64,000 nt of DNA from Rhynchopus sp. YZ270_cl-10 (GCA_964035575.1 OZ037875.1:248001-312000); one strand, 5' to 3'; numbered from the stretch's first letter, positions 10,015-19,766 are shown. The notes: generated from the sequence alone by a model not told the origin. Program-made: numbers and translations.

Positions 10015-10090
10015 AAAAAAAAAGAAGGGAGGGATAAGAAGCAAAAAAAAAATACGAAAGAAGCGTGGAAAAGGGAGGAAGAAAGAGAAA

Positions 10091-10121
10091 GATTTGATGT
10101 GCTTCTCGTATGCACACACCT
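10091..10121 (+). repeat. H1-type hairpin with a different stem
   Basis: GATTTGA leader, stem TGTGC/GCACA, loop TTCTCGTAT, tail CACCTG. The loop core and the ACC tail match H1; the stem does not. Confidence 0.55.
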
Positions 10122-10465
10122 GAAGAAGAAGAAGAAAAATACCCATATTTATGGGGGAGAGAAAAAAAATGAGATTTTCGTTTGTACTGAAACACCCGCG
10201 TGAAGTGGAAAGGGTGATATATTATTAAAGGGAGAAGAAGGAGCAGTTACATAAAAATGAGAGGAGGGAAAATTTTTTTTGCAAAAGATGAACTGAAGCT
10301 GTTTACTTAAGTCACCTTTTAACAGGAAAACGTTAAAAAAAATGAACCTTTTTGTCAGTCCCTTTTCCAAAAAAAAAAAGGGGGGGCCTTTTTTTTGCTG
10401 TGATTCTATCCGGAAAGGACAGCAATAAAGAAGTACACAGCTAATCAGCCACTCCGCTAGGTACT

Positions 10466-10497
10466 AAAGTTCTGTTGATTGTCAACAGAACTTTTTT
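10466..10497. repeat. Terminal hairpin of the hAT element
   Basis: AAGTTCTGTTGA and TCAACAGAACTT pair perfectly around a TTG loop and are followed by a T-run. It looks like an intrinsic terminator, but one arm recurs at the right end of the element (from 15,319), so it is subterminal transposon sequence. Confidence 0.75.
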
Positions 10498-10498
10498 G

Positions 10499-11000
10499 CA
10501 CGGGTCGGGAAAGATCTTTTTTTTTTTTTTTTTTTTCGAGAAAAAAAATCCTCTTCTCCCGAAAAAAAAAAAAAAAAAAAGATTTTTGGGAGAAAAAAAA
10601 AAAGAGAAAAGATTTGAAAATCCTGGGAAAATCCTGAAAAAATCCTGAAAAATCCTGGAAAAATCCATGAAATTTCATGAAAAATCTCGAGATCTTGAGA
10701 AATCTTTGAAAAAAAAAAAAAAGATTTTCAAAATCTTTTTTTTTTTTTTCCCAAAAAGATTTTTCAAAATCCCAAAAATCTTTTTTATCTTTTTTTTGAG
10801 AAAAAAAAGATTTTCAAGATCTTTTTCATCTTTTTTTCTCTTTTTTTCCTTTTTTTTTCAGGATTTTTCAAAGATCTCAAAGATCTCGAGAGATCCTGAA
10901 AAAAAAAGACAAAAATCCTGAAAATCTTGATTTTTTTTTTTTTTCTCCCGAGATTCTCGAAAAAAGACAAAAAAAGACAAAAGATCTTTCCCGACCCGTG
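10499..11000. repeat. Low-complexity fold-back with 18-bp inverted ends
   Basis: Starts CACGGGTCGGGAAAGATC and ends with its exact reverse complement. Between them are A-runs, T-runs and many GATC and AAATCCTG words, so the block is quasi-palindromic throughout. It lies inside the hAT element and may be a nested element. Encoded frames are pure Phe/Lys/Ile artefacts. Confidence 0.75.
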
Positions 11001-11220
11001 TTTTTGAAAACCAAAAAAAAAAAAAAAAAAAAAAAAAGCTCTTACAGGGGGTTGCGACCCCTTGAACTCATCAAAAATCCCGGAGTGAGGGCACCACGTT
11101 CCGGTGAGAGCTCAATGCGTCCAAAAAACGCAAAATCAAAGCAGGCCTTTTGCTAACTTTGGGATTTTCCCCCTGAATGGCATGATGGTCAAAAAAAAAT
11201 AATTTCCTGGAAAAAAAAGT

Positions 11221-11330
11221 ACATTCCGAGCTTTCCCGCCTGGTGAAAGCGGTCGTCGCGCGCTTCGCGCGCGCCTCCCTGCCAGCCACAGGGTGGAGAG
11301 GCGAAGGGTCAGCTTTGCGAGATATAAACA
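11221..11330 (+). repeat. GC-rich palindromic repeat (GCGCGC family)
   Basis: Contains GAGCTTTCCC, AAGCGGTCGTCGCGCGC, TTCGCGCGC and CTCCCTGCCAG. The same words recur at 17,470-17,530 and 55,855-55,915, and in reverse at 43,222-43,374 and 50,404-50,543, so it is a dispersed repeat. Confidence 0.65.
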
Positions 11331-11597
11331 AAAAACGGAATATAATCCTTTATTAACGGTCCTTGGTCTTGCGCCTTACGTACACTAACCGTACAAAATC
11401 AATACGTCTTCCAGAAGCAGGGGCTGTTGCAACGGTTGGGTTCCTTTGAAATAAGAATGGTCAATTTTTTGCAGCTTGGGTCAAGTTTCATTTCTGGCTG
11501 CAAAATGCAAGGGAATCCCCTTAGACATTGTAAAATGGCACCGTAGGCAGGAAGAAAATAGCGTACAGCGAGCGCAGCGAGCAGAAAAATTGTAAGG

Positions 11598-11812
11598 TGT
11601 CATCGTGCCATCGTGCCATCGTGCCATCGTGCCATCGTGCCATCGTGCCATCGTGCCATCGTGCCATCGTGCCATCGTGCCATCGTGCCATCGTGCCATC
11701 GTGCCATCGTGCCATCGTGCCATCGTGCCATCGTGCCATCATGCCATCATGCCATCATGCCATCATGCCATCATGCCATCATGCCATCATGCCATCATGC
11801 CATCATGCCATC
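11598..11812. repeat. 8-bp tandem repeat (CGTGCCAT to CATGCCAT)
   Basis: About 27 copies of an octamer. The left two-thirds are CGTGCCAT and the right third CATGCCAT, with a sharp switch near 11,740. Because 8 is not a multiple of 3, all frames stay open and give false proteins (ARWHDGTM repeats). Confidence 0.95.
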
Positions 11813-11961
11813 TGGGGGGGAAATCCCCAGGTGATGGATAGCGAAAGCCCTGCCCCACCACCCCCCGTGGCATGATGGTGGCATGATGGAAAAAAAAAAT
11901 AAAAAACGCCCAAAAACGTGGCACGATGGCATGATGGTTAGCAAAAGGCCTGAAATCAAAG

Positions 11962-11993
<32 letters not shown>

Positions 11994-12153
11994 AAAAAGG
12001 GGGTGGGGGCCCCTTTCCCAGTCTGCGGGCTGTATACGTGTATATGCATATGCTCTAGGCTTGTATTCTTTGAAATTCTCTACAAACCCCCCTCAACCCC
12101 CTACCCTGCCTCGTACCACACACCCTGCAGACTTAATTTCACTAATTTCACTA

Positions 12154-13242
12154 ATGTCTGCCTCCAACTCCACACCCGTCTCCGCCATGAAGAAAAGGAG
12201 GGTGGTTCGTGAGGATGTGGAAGACCCCGACGGCCTCTGCCGCTCCTACAACGAGTGGACGAAGGAGAGGCTTAAAAAAAAAAATATAAACAGGTCGAAA
12301 TTCCTGAAAGCGCAAGCGCGTCTCCGGAAGTTTATCAACTTCCAGTCCATGACAGTACCCCTACTGCATGCGACCCTGAAGACGTTTGACACCCTCATTG
12401 CCGTCGACAACGTCAACCCCCCAGACAGGAGGAAGTCAGTCCGGGAGCTGCAGTTAGAGGCAGTGAATGAGGCTGAGGAAGAGATTGAGACGCAGGTGAA
12501 TATCGTCGTGGTGCCGGGGGTCGTGCAGCAAGCCGATGCTGACATCCTGCTTCGAGCCATCGTGGCTGGCGAGGAGGAGTATGATGCGGAAGCGAAGGAA
12601 GAGGCACTAGAAACCTTCCAGGCAGGAGTTGAGGCAAGGGTAAAACGGTTGAAGGTCGTGAATGCATACGATCGAACGGTGTATAAGACCAAGTGCGCGT
12701 ATCCCGCGATGCTGAGCCACGAGGTTGAACGGTACTGCGGTCTCACCACCTCCCGCAACGAGCGTGCCCCTCCTGTTGTGTTTCCCACCCCCGACGAGTT
12801 GCTCCACATCCCGGCCAACCTCTCCAACCTCTCTGGCACTCTTGCAACTGAACAATGGCTACAAGCCACGGAAAACGGGTTGGTTTGCCGTGCTTGCAAG
12901 ATTTTTGACCGTAGTGACCGAGCACAGCACGCGCTGGTGAAACAACCGTTGCCATACGATCAAGTCGCCAACCTCCTCATCAGTCGAAGTGACTCGCACG
13001 TGAAATCTCAGAACCACATCGAGTATTGGAAGAGGTTCGAAGACCGTGAGCGGAGCCTCAGGGACGGCAGCACAGGGTCGTTGGGGAAGATGTTTAAAGC
13101 AGGGAACGCTATTCAGGACAAACAAAAGCGCCTCCTCGCGACCCAGCACCTCATAGGGGCGTTCCACCACGTGGTCTTCTTGGCCAAGAATAACTTGGCT
13201 CCACCTCTTCTCCAAGATGCACAACAGACAGGCCCACTTTAA
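12154..13242 (+). CDS. hAT transposase, N-terminal frame
   Basis: Likely start at 12,154 (MSASNSTPVSAMKKRR) or 12,187 (MKKRRVVRED); the open frame extends to 12,061 in less coding-like sequence. The N-terminal half is basic and helical. Around 12,880-13,040 is a zinc-finger-like segment (GLVCRACKIF ... DSHVKSQNHIEYW) of the kind found before the catalytic core in ZMYM/KIAA1586-type hAT transposases. The frame fails at about 13,195-13,242, after HHVVFLAKNNLAP. The expected continuation is in the next frame (13,217-14,995), consistent with one extra base or two missing ones. Confidence 0.8.
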   Translation: MSASNSTPVSAMKKRRVVREDVEDPDGLCRSYNEWTKERLKKKNINRSKFLKAQARLRKFINFQSMTVPLLHATLKTFDTLIAVDNVNPPDRRKSVRELQLEAVNEAEEEIETQVNIVVVPGVVQQADADILLRAIVAGEEEYDAEAKEEALETFQAGVEARVKRLKVVNAYDRTVYKTKCAYPAMLSHEVERYCGLTTSRNERAPPVVFPTPDELLHIPANLSNLSGTLATEQWLQATENGLVCRACKIFDRSDRAQHALVKQPLPYDQVANLLISRSDSHVKSQNHIEYWKRFEDRERSLRDGSTGSLGKMFKAGNAIQDKQKRLLATQHLIGAFHHVVFLAKNNLAPPLLQDAQQTGPL

Positions 13243-14995
13243 CCAAGAGACCATAGATTTTCTCTGTCAGCGTAATAATTACACATCGCATGATATACAC
13301 CAGCAACTGTTGGAGATTGTGGACGCTGAAGTTAAAAAAAGGACCCTCCGACGTCTGCAAGCTTCCTCCGCGCTTGGCCTCCTTCTAGATGAGGCACAAG
13401 ATCGCACCGCCAAGGCCCAGTATGGGGTCGTGTACAGGGTGCTCGAAGAAAGTGGTGTGAAGGAGGTGTTTTTTGGGATGAAATCCCTCAAAGCAAGTGG
13501 CAACGCGGAGAACATCGCTGCCCACATGAGGGACATGTGCCCGGAGGGACTGTGGCCGAAGGTGCTGGCGCTGGGAACCGACGGGTGCAACTGCATGTCG
13601 GGTGAATACGGTGGGTTGCAATTAATTTTACGACGAGACCGGTGCCCTTTTGCACTCTGGTGCTGGTGTAGGGGACACCGGCTGAACCTCATTGCCCTGC
13701 ACTCCGTAGACTCGTTTCCGCTGTTTAAGACTGCTTACAACCTCATCAGTGAAACCTTTCGGGCTGTTTATCGGGGGAGGGAGGACAACAAAGGGAAGGT
13801 GGCTACGTTTCGCGACGCCGTGGCCGCATGTGCTGCAGTTGACCAGTTTGGGATGTGGCGTGAGAGAGAACTGTGCGAGGTGGGGACGACCCGTTGGGTG
13901 AGTCACGAGCGTGGGGCTGCTACGATATGTCTAACCCTTAAAGGAATCATCCAGACCCTTGTGATTTTGGAGAAGAGCGATCTTGTCACGAGCTACCGGT
14001 CCCCCACTTCGCTCTGCTCCATCTTCCTCATCTCTGAACTGATGCCAATTCTCGGCAGGTTCAGCAAGTCGCTGCAGCAGGAGGAGCTGTGCTACTTCGA
14101 GATACCGGCGCTCACCGCCCACTATAAGGGGAAAGTGAGGAACCTGCGGGACAATCCGGAGAACTACCCGACGTACTGGAGCTCGCACATCCGGATCAAC
14201 GCCGCGTTTGAGGCGTTTGATCCTGAGAGCCGACCAGAGGAAATCGGTGGCTCTTTTGTGCGGGAGTTCCACTCGCAGTATGCGCTCCCCTACCTCACCC
14301 AGCTCGAAGACGACCTCGAGGAAATGCTGCAGGGGGCACCGGTTCTGGCGGCGTTTGGGGTGTATGACGTGAGGTGTACGTGGAGCCAGGAAAAGCTCGA
14401 GACAGAATTGGGTGTGCTGTGTGAACACTACGGAACGGGGAAGGACTTCACCGCACAAGTAGAAGACTCTGAGGTCATTCGTCGGAGCCCCCCCTTTTTC
14501 TCGCAGCAAGTGATCTCCTCAATCAAGCACGAGTTTGAGGGTGTACTGAGAGAGCTGAAAAAACTCTCAGAAAAAATAAAATCCAAGAACTTTACTACAG
14601 TGACGTTGGCGTTTGTAAACGACGAGTTTCTGAAGAGTGCATACCCGTCAACCTCAAGCCTTCTTCAGATTGCGTTGATAATGCCCCTCAGTACTGCGAG
14701 TGTGGAGAGGTTGTTCAGCCTGATGAAATTAATCAAAACAGCAAGAAGGATTAGAATGTCTGACGCCACCGTCGACATGACCATCAATGTGGCTTTGGAG
14801 TGCGACTACAACGACGTGTCCGGAATCCCGCACGACCTGATGGAAATGTTGATTGCCGCCTTCCGGAGCACGGACCGGAAGCATGACTTTTCTTCTTTTG
14901 AAGAGTACAAGGAGGCAATGACCTCCATTGTCAACTGGAGGTCAGAGAAGTCTGCGAACCACACGCAGCAAACTCGCAGTACTCAAACTGACTAA
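13217..14995 (+). CDS. hAT transposase, catalytic and dimerisation frame
   Basis: Continues the 12,154-13,242 frame after the frame change. Usable sequence begins slightly before the in-frame ATG at 13,217 (HLFSKMHNRQAHF). Recognisable hAT motifs follow. The first catalytic Asp is in LGLLLDEAQD (residue 58). The second is in ALGTDGC (residue 122). The Cys-His pair is in WCRGHRLNLIA (residues 151-154). The catalytic Glu and dimerisation region are in PLSTASVERLFSLMK (near 14,690-14,730). It ends TQTD at an inverted duplication of its own last 100 bp. The enzyme would cut and paste elements with the CAGCC ends; the frame change makes activity unlikely. Confidence 0.85.
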   Translation: MHNRQAHFNQETIDFLCQRNNYTSHDIHQQLLEIVDAEVKKRTLRRLQASSALGLLLDEAQDRTAKAQYGVVYRVLEESGVKEVFFGMKSLKASGNAENIAAHMRDMCPEGLWPKVLALGTDGCNCMSGEYGGLQLILRRDRCPFALWCWCRGHRLNLIALHSVDSFPLFKTAYNLISETFRAVYRGREDNKGKVATFRDAVAACAAVDQFGMWRERELCEVGTTRWVSHERGAATICLTLKGIIQTLVILEKSDLVTSYRSPTSLCSIFLISELMPILGRFSKSLQQEELCYFEIPALTAHYKGKVRNLRDNPENYPTYWSSHIRINAAFEAFDPESRPEEIGGSFVREFHSQYALPYLTQLEDDLEEMLQGAPVLAAFGVYDVRCTWSQEKLETELGVLCEHYGTGKDFTAQVEDSEVIRRSPPFFSQQVISSIKHEFEGVLRELKKLSEKIKSKNFTTVTLAFVNDEFLKSAYPSTSSLLQIALIMPLSTASVERLFSLMKLIKTARRIRMSDATVDMTINVALECDYNDVSGIPHDLMEMLIAAFRSTDRKHDFSSFEEYKEAMTSIVNWRSEKSANHTQQTRSTQTD

Positions 14996-15098
14996 GTTTG
15001 AGTACTGCGAGTTTGCTGCGTGTGGTTCGCAGACTTCTCTAACCTCCAGTTGACAATGGAGGTCATTGCCTCCTTGTACTCTTCAAAAGAAGAAAAGA
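14888..15098. repeat. 104-bp inverted duplication of the transposase 3' end
   Basis: 14888-14989 and 14995-15098 are near-perfect inverted copies around a 5-bp centre (GACTA). The right arm is the last part of the coding sequence copied backwards; one visible difference is TCAGAG versus TCTAAC near the middle. Confidence 0.9.
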
Positions 15099-15393
15099 GA
15101 GTAGAGCTACTTGTGGGGGGGTTTTTATAAATAGATACAATAGATATAGAGCTACTTGTGGGGGGAGAGCCCTGGGGTGGGGGTGGAAATTTTTTGGCCG
15201 AGGGTTGTGAGAGCCCTGCGCTCTGACCGGGCTTGGGGAATATGCGTCTCTCCGCCGGAGGCCCCGAGAAGGCGCTTTGCAGGGGTTTTCGCGCGAAGCG
15301 CGAAAATTTTTTTTTGACCATCAACAGAACTTTTTCAAAACCGGAAATCCTAGCGGAGGGGCTGCAGCTAATGGAAAAAAAAAAGGGTCAGAT

Positions 15394-15530
15394 GGTATAA
15401 CCTTCACTTGGTCTGATTAGATTTATTCTTTGGTTTATTCATCAGTCGTTTATTTGGTTGTTTTTTTTGTGTGTATTATTGCTACTCGTGGGTGGCAATG
15501 TGTTTAAAGGATAAACCTCACTTAGTCACC
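15394..15530 (+). repeat. H1 cassette split by a CTGATTAG mini-element
   Basis: The left part GGTATAACCTTCACTTGGT and the right part GGATAAACCTCACTTAGT are imperfect copies of the same H1 sequence, followed on the right by CACCTC. Between them lies CTGATTAGATTTATTCTT and so on, related to 45,286-45,342. Confidence 0.55.
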
Positions 15531-15578
15531 TCAGCGAAAGAGAGAATGCATGTGGACATTCAATAAAGAGAAACGCTG

Positions 15579-15621
15579 ACAGTACAAACGCCTCACCGTT
15601 CATTGGCGGACGCAGGGCACT
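15579..15621 (+). repeat. H2 hairpin cassette
   Basis: CAGTAC, then AAACGCCTCACCGTTCATTG, then GCGGACGCAGGGCACTGG. The inner CCG/CGG arms are weakened to CCG/TGG here. Confidence 0.6.
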
Positions 15622-15800
15622 GGCAATAAATGAGCCCAAACGCAACAGAGCATAACAAATCACATCAATAAAGGGAAGACAAAAATAGGCAAGAAATGTG
15701 AAACCGGCACAGACCTTTTTTGCCCAAATATCACGCCTTTTTTTTTTTGACGTAAAAATAGGCAACACTCACAAATCGACAGATTTTTTGATTTTTTTTT

Positions 15801-15856
15801 TTGATAAATTGTTGGAGTAGTGTAGTTGCCTCGGGTTGTGTTGCCACAGTTGTGCA
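15801..15856 (+). repeat. T1 element (T-run plus GTAGTGTAG)
   Basis: T-run, GATAAATTGTTGGAGTAGTG, TAGTTGCCTCGGGTTGTGTT, GCCACAGTTGTGC. The most complete copy with 52,758-52,810. Confidence 0.7.
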
Positions 15857-16579
15857 GTTTTTGTTTGCTTTGTTTTTGGCAAAAAAATGTGTGTGAGATG
15901 TACACATAGCTCCACCTACTGACTTTCCTTTTCCTTTAATTGTTGTTCTTGTGTAACAATAACTTTATATTTTTTTAAAATTTTTAGTGAATTTTATCTT
16001 GACCAGACCTTCACAATGAGTTACCCTCTATAGTTCAGACAACTCGCATTTTGTTTGCAAGTATAGAACGGATACAAAACAAAAAACAAAACGAAGTTTA
16101 AAGAGAAGGAATCGACGTAAGACAAAGTGAATAAAAAGAAAACAAGGGAGAGAGAAAAAAATGCAATTTTCGTTTAGATCACCCTTCTAAAACAAATGCT
16201 AAAAACCAATTTGCAGACTTCCGCCGATTCTATAATCCTCTTTTGCCAAAAATGCTTATAAAATGACTTTGGGGTTTGGTTTATTCTATCGTTTGCTTCT
16301 GGAGCTGTGTTTTCTGTTTTCAAAGGATAAATGCTAAACGACATGTTGAGCAAATTCTTTTTTTCACATCCCAGAGAAGCAGCAAACGACAGAAAAATCA
16401 TCAAAAACGGCAGGCAAGAGGCATACATTTAGCCCTAGGAGTGGGACACCTGCCAAAAGCTGTTCAGCACCCAACTGAGCAACGTCTTGCAAACCATGAT
16501 GAAGAGAACCCTCTCTCGGGTCCAAAGGGCTTTTTTTTTAGTGTGATAAAAGGAGGGGGTGAAAAAGAAAGAAAAGTTT

Positions 16580-16616
16580 ATAAGATGATCCTAAGCCTCT
16601 CGTGCTTAGTCACCTT
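16580..16616 (+). repeat. H1 hairpin cassette (typical copy)
   Basis: Leader GTTTATAAGATGATC, stem CTAAGC (16591-16596) and GCTTAG (16604-16609), loop CTCTCGT, tail TCACCTT. The tail TCA can also pair with TGA of the leader across a small bulge. Confidence 0.8.
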
Positions 16617-17044
16617 AAAGAGAAATGGTGAAGTGACATGAGGGCTTTTACTTTCAGTTTCACCGTTGTCTTACGACAGTAAAACTGACATCACAAAGTA
16701 AAAACCACAAGGCAAGTCTTTTTACATCGCGTAGTTGAAGTGTCGCTAGACACACCACTCATTTGTTGATTTATCGAACCGGCGGAAGGCACTTCTTTGA
16801 TACAGGTAAGATAAGCCCGGTCACCAATAGGCGGGGCTCATTTTGGGCCAAAAATTTCCCCCAAAAATTCGAGGTAATAATATTGACCCTTCCCTCCCCA
16901 CAGGAAGTTTGTGGGGGAAAAAGATTAAGATATAATTTTCAATCGAAAGATGGAGTTTTATCCACCAGCGGTGTCTCCTCTTTTTTTGTAAAGATAAAAT
17001 GAATCTTTTGTGGGAAAAGGAAAAGAGAACAGGAGAAGTTGAAA

Positions 17045-17083
17045 GTGCAAACGCCTCACCGTTCCTCGGCGGACGCAGGCACT
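17045..17083 (+). repeat. H2 hairpin cassette (typical copy)
   Basis: Outer stem GTGC/GCAC, inner stem CCG/CGG around TTCCT, with AAACGCCT and GACGCAG between. Confidence 0.75.
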
Positions 17084-17266
17084 GGGGAGAAGAAAAATTT
17101 TCTTTTTTTTTGTAGTTTCGCCCACAATAAAACTGTCCGAGGACGGGTTCTGTACAAAGTCACCCGAAGGCTTTTTTTTTTTGCTTTTTTCTCTGCGCTT
17201 TGTATCTTTCATCACGAACCTAATAGAGTCGAGAGGCTTGACTATCCAACTGCCGTGAAGGATATA

Positions 17267-17685
17267 CCGTCTTTTGAAAAATTATGGACCAGAAAAATAG
17301 GTCCATAAAAAAAAAAAATCCCAAAAAGTCCATCATTGTTCTGGTCCATGTTATTTCTGGTCCATCTGTGTTAGGCTTTTTTTTTGAACTTGTCCATTTT
17401 CAGACCCATTCCGAGCTTTCGGTATCGCACGTTGGCGGGGCATCTCGGCTTATATGTGGGCCCGGTAGACCCATTCCGAGCTCTCTCCCCACACAAGCGG
17501 TCGTCGCACGCGCTTCGCGCGCGCGACTCCCTGTCAAAATTCTGGACAAGTACAAAAAAACCCCACACATGTGTCGGACCAGAAAAATAGGTCCATAAAA
17601 AAAAAAAAATCCCAAAAGGTCCATAATTGTTTCCATCATTATTCTGGTCCATGTTATTTCTGGTCCATATTTTTTCAAAAGACGG
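17267..17685. mobile_element. 419-bp inverted-repeat element flanked by TA
   Basis: The left end CCGTCTTTTGAAAAA is complemented by the right end TTTTTTCAAAAGACGG, and TA lies directly outside both. This suggests a Tc1/mariner-type target duplication. Next come GGACCAGAAAAATAGGTCC and TTCTGGTCCATG words repeated on both sides. The interior contains a copy of the GCGCGC repeat. There is no transposase frame, so it would need a helper. Confidence 0.75.
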
Positions 17686-17773
17686 TAAAAGTATTTCAAC
17701 ATAATATCATGCATTCAATAAATTGATAGCATAGGATATAAGAGAAGAAAGTTTGTAAAACCCCGGGGGGTTT

Positions 17774-17825
17774 AAGATGACCCTAAGCTAAGGTTTGCGG
17801 GTTTGCTCTCGTGCTTAGTCACCTT
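17774..17825 (+). repeat. H1 hairpin cassette with enlarged loop
   Basis: Stem CTAAGC (17783-17788) and GCTTAG (17813-17818) intact, but the loop is 24 nt and still contains CTCTCGT next to the right arm. Confidence 0.7.
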
Positions 17826-19180
17826 GATCACAATCTTCCAAAAAAAAAACTTTTGCCTAATGAATCTGCCTCTGTTGTGCATACAATCTAACAAAACGAT
17901 ACGCGCCATTGCAACTAAATGGGGGGGGAAGGGGGTTAAGCGAAGTTGTGATTTCATAAAAAGGAAGGGGGAGGGGAGAGAGAGCGCGGCAGGGGGAGGC
18001 ATTGAGAAAAGTTAATTGTTAAAAATTGATTGTTTTTCTAAATTCTTGTTTTTCCGCTTTTTTTTTTGTTCGGCATTTTTTTTTATTGCGGGAAAACCCG
18101 TATTGCCGCGTGCCAATTGTCCACTTTCTCTGTTTTTTTTTTAATTTTAATTTTTTTGAAAAACTGTAGTAGTATTCCGTAAAGAGCTGCAGAGGTGTGG
18201 GGTGGTAGAGGGTTTGGTAACCGAGTCGTTTTATTCTACTCCCGATACACGAGAAAAGAAAAAACTTGAAAGATGGAAAAATGAATGGATAGCGCTTTCT
18301 CTTTCTTCATAATATTATACAATAAACACAGAGAAAAAGATTAACTAAAAGATAAACCACGCCTCTCTGTGCTTTTGAACACCCACAAAAAAAAAAATGC
18401 ATTCATCGTTCTGCACACAAAAGAGAGAATGCGAAAGGCTGCTGTCATTCATTTTACCCATCCCCGTTTCTTTTCTCATGAAAAAAAATAAAAATAAAAA
18501 AAAACACAATATCGACCAATGAAAACACACGAGGAAATGTTCTCTTGCTTTAGTTACCTTCTCAAAGACATATAATATACTGGTTGAGGTCGGGGAGGCT
18601 TTGTTCAAAAGCTTGGGGAGAAAAAAAAAAAACAAAACAAAACAAAACGGCTTTCTCTGCTGAAATGCCGTTTTTTTTCCCGATTGAACGTTTCCCCCCC
18701 CAAAGAAGCTAAAGGGAGGAAGTGTCCAACTGTCTGTTTGGAATTTAAAGAGGGTTATGAAGGTTTTCGTTACTTTTGCGTTGTGGTTGTTTTTTTTCAT
18801 TTTTGTTGCTTTTTCCTTAGGTGCGTTTGTTCTGTTGGGATTTGGGGAGTCACACTTTGTTGAAAATCACGTATTTTTTTGTGTCCTGTTCGCAGTGTGA
18901 CTCTTCCTTACATTTTTTTTTTTTTTGCGTGGTTTCGCTTAGGGGGAAAGGGTTCTTTCCTTGGAGGTTGAAGTAAGCCTTCTTGGTTTCTATATTTTTT
19001 TTCAAAAAAAAATTTTGGGAACATTTTGTGGGAAAGAGTTGAAGATTTTGTTTAAAATAAGGTACTTTCATTGGTGTGGCTCGCCCCAAAAAAGAAAGCG
19101 TTTTTTTTTTCTCGTACTCCTTTTGCGGTACAATAGCGGGGTCACGGACCACACCAGTTATTCAAAAAAAATAAAAGAAC

Positions 19181-19221
19181 GGTTTATGAGAGGACCCTAA
19201 GCCTCTCGTGCTATGTTATCT
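19181..19221 (+). repeat. H1 hairpin cassette, degenerate right arm
   Basis: GGACCCTAAGCCTCTCGTG is followed by CTATGTTATCTT instead of CTTAGTCACCTT. It abuts the element at 19,222. Confidence 0.6.
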
Positions 19222-19766
19222 TTACTGGGGGGGGGCTAATAAAGTATACGGTGCTAATAAAGTATACGGGGGTAATAAAGTATACGGCGCGGAACCCCAT
19301 TTTGAGCGTGGAAATCTGTGAAATAAAGTATACGGTTTTTGTGTACATTTTTCTTACCAAAAAATTTTTACAGCAATTTTTGCACAAAAAAATCGAAAAA
19401 TTTTTTTTTTTGATTTCGGTGACCCGGATTCTGTGCGTGCTGTGATGGGGTCACTTTGAGCTGAGAAATGAGTATTTTTGACCTAAAACGCGTGTATCAG
19501 TTTTTACACGATTGGTGCTGATAGGGTTCAGATTTGTGAAAATTTAAGTCACCAAAAAATTGTTCATTTTTCCACATTGACCCCACCACTGGCTGGGATT
19601 GGCCCAAAAATGTCAATGGTGGTGTTTTCGCGAGGTTTCGGCCACTAGAAACCCCAAAATAACAGTGATTTTTTTTTTTTTTTTTCCTTTTTCGTTTTTT
19701 GGCCATTTAAGCAGTAATTCCCGCCGAATAAAGTATACGTATACTTTAATAGCTCCCCCCCAGTAA
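19222..19766. mobile_element. 545-bp inverted-repeat element with AAAGTATACG repeats
   Basis: Left TTACTGGGGGGG, then GCTAATAAAGTATACGG. Right GTATACTTTAATAGC, then TCCCCCCCAGTAA. AATAAAGTATACG is repeated several times at the left end and once, back to back with its complement, at the right. The interior shares AAAATTTAAGTCACC and TTGACCCCACCAC with 29,600 and 44,710. The target duplication is not resolved. Confidence 0.7.

Larger units (their letters stand above)
6703..10445. other. Gene-free, repeat-rich region
   Basis: No supported protein gene. The stretch holds a dispersed repeat pair, hairpin cassettes of families H1, H3 and H4, and two copies of the T2 element, one interrupted by a 677-bp inverted-repeat element. 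All are listed separately. Long A, T and G runs make up much of the rest. Confidence 0.6.
10446..15364 (+). mobile_element. hAT DNA transposon, 4.9 kb
   Basis: The left end CAGCCACTCCGCTAGG and the right end, read in reverse complement, CAGCCCCTCCGCTAGG match with one difference. Both ends also carry AAGTTCTGTTGA just inside. The bases outside are CAGCTAAT on both sides (10438-10445 and 15365-15372), a perfect 8-bp target duplication as made by hAT transposases. The interior holds a low-complexity fold-back, an 8-bp satellite, a GC-rich palindrome, and a transposase gene broken by one frame change. It is therefore a complete insertion with a probably inactive coding region. Confidence 0.9.

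Noticed and set aside
10441-10497. Bacterial-type intrinsic terminator (hairpin plus T-run)
   Set aside because: The same arm occurs at the other end of the hAT element, so it is transposon end sequence.
11481-11875. Open frames of ARWHDGTM and SCHRAIVP repeats on both strands
   Set aside because: They are translations of the octamer satellite, which is stop-free in every frame.
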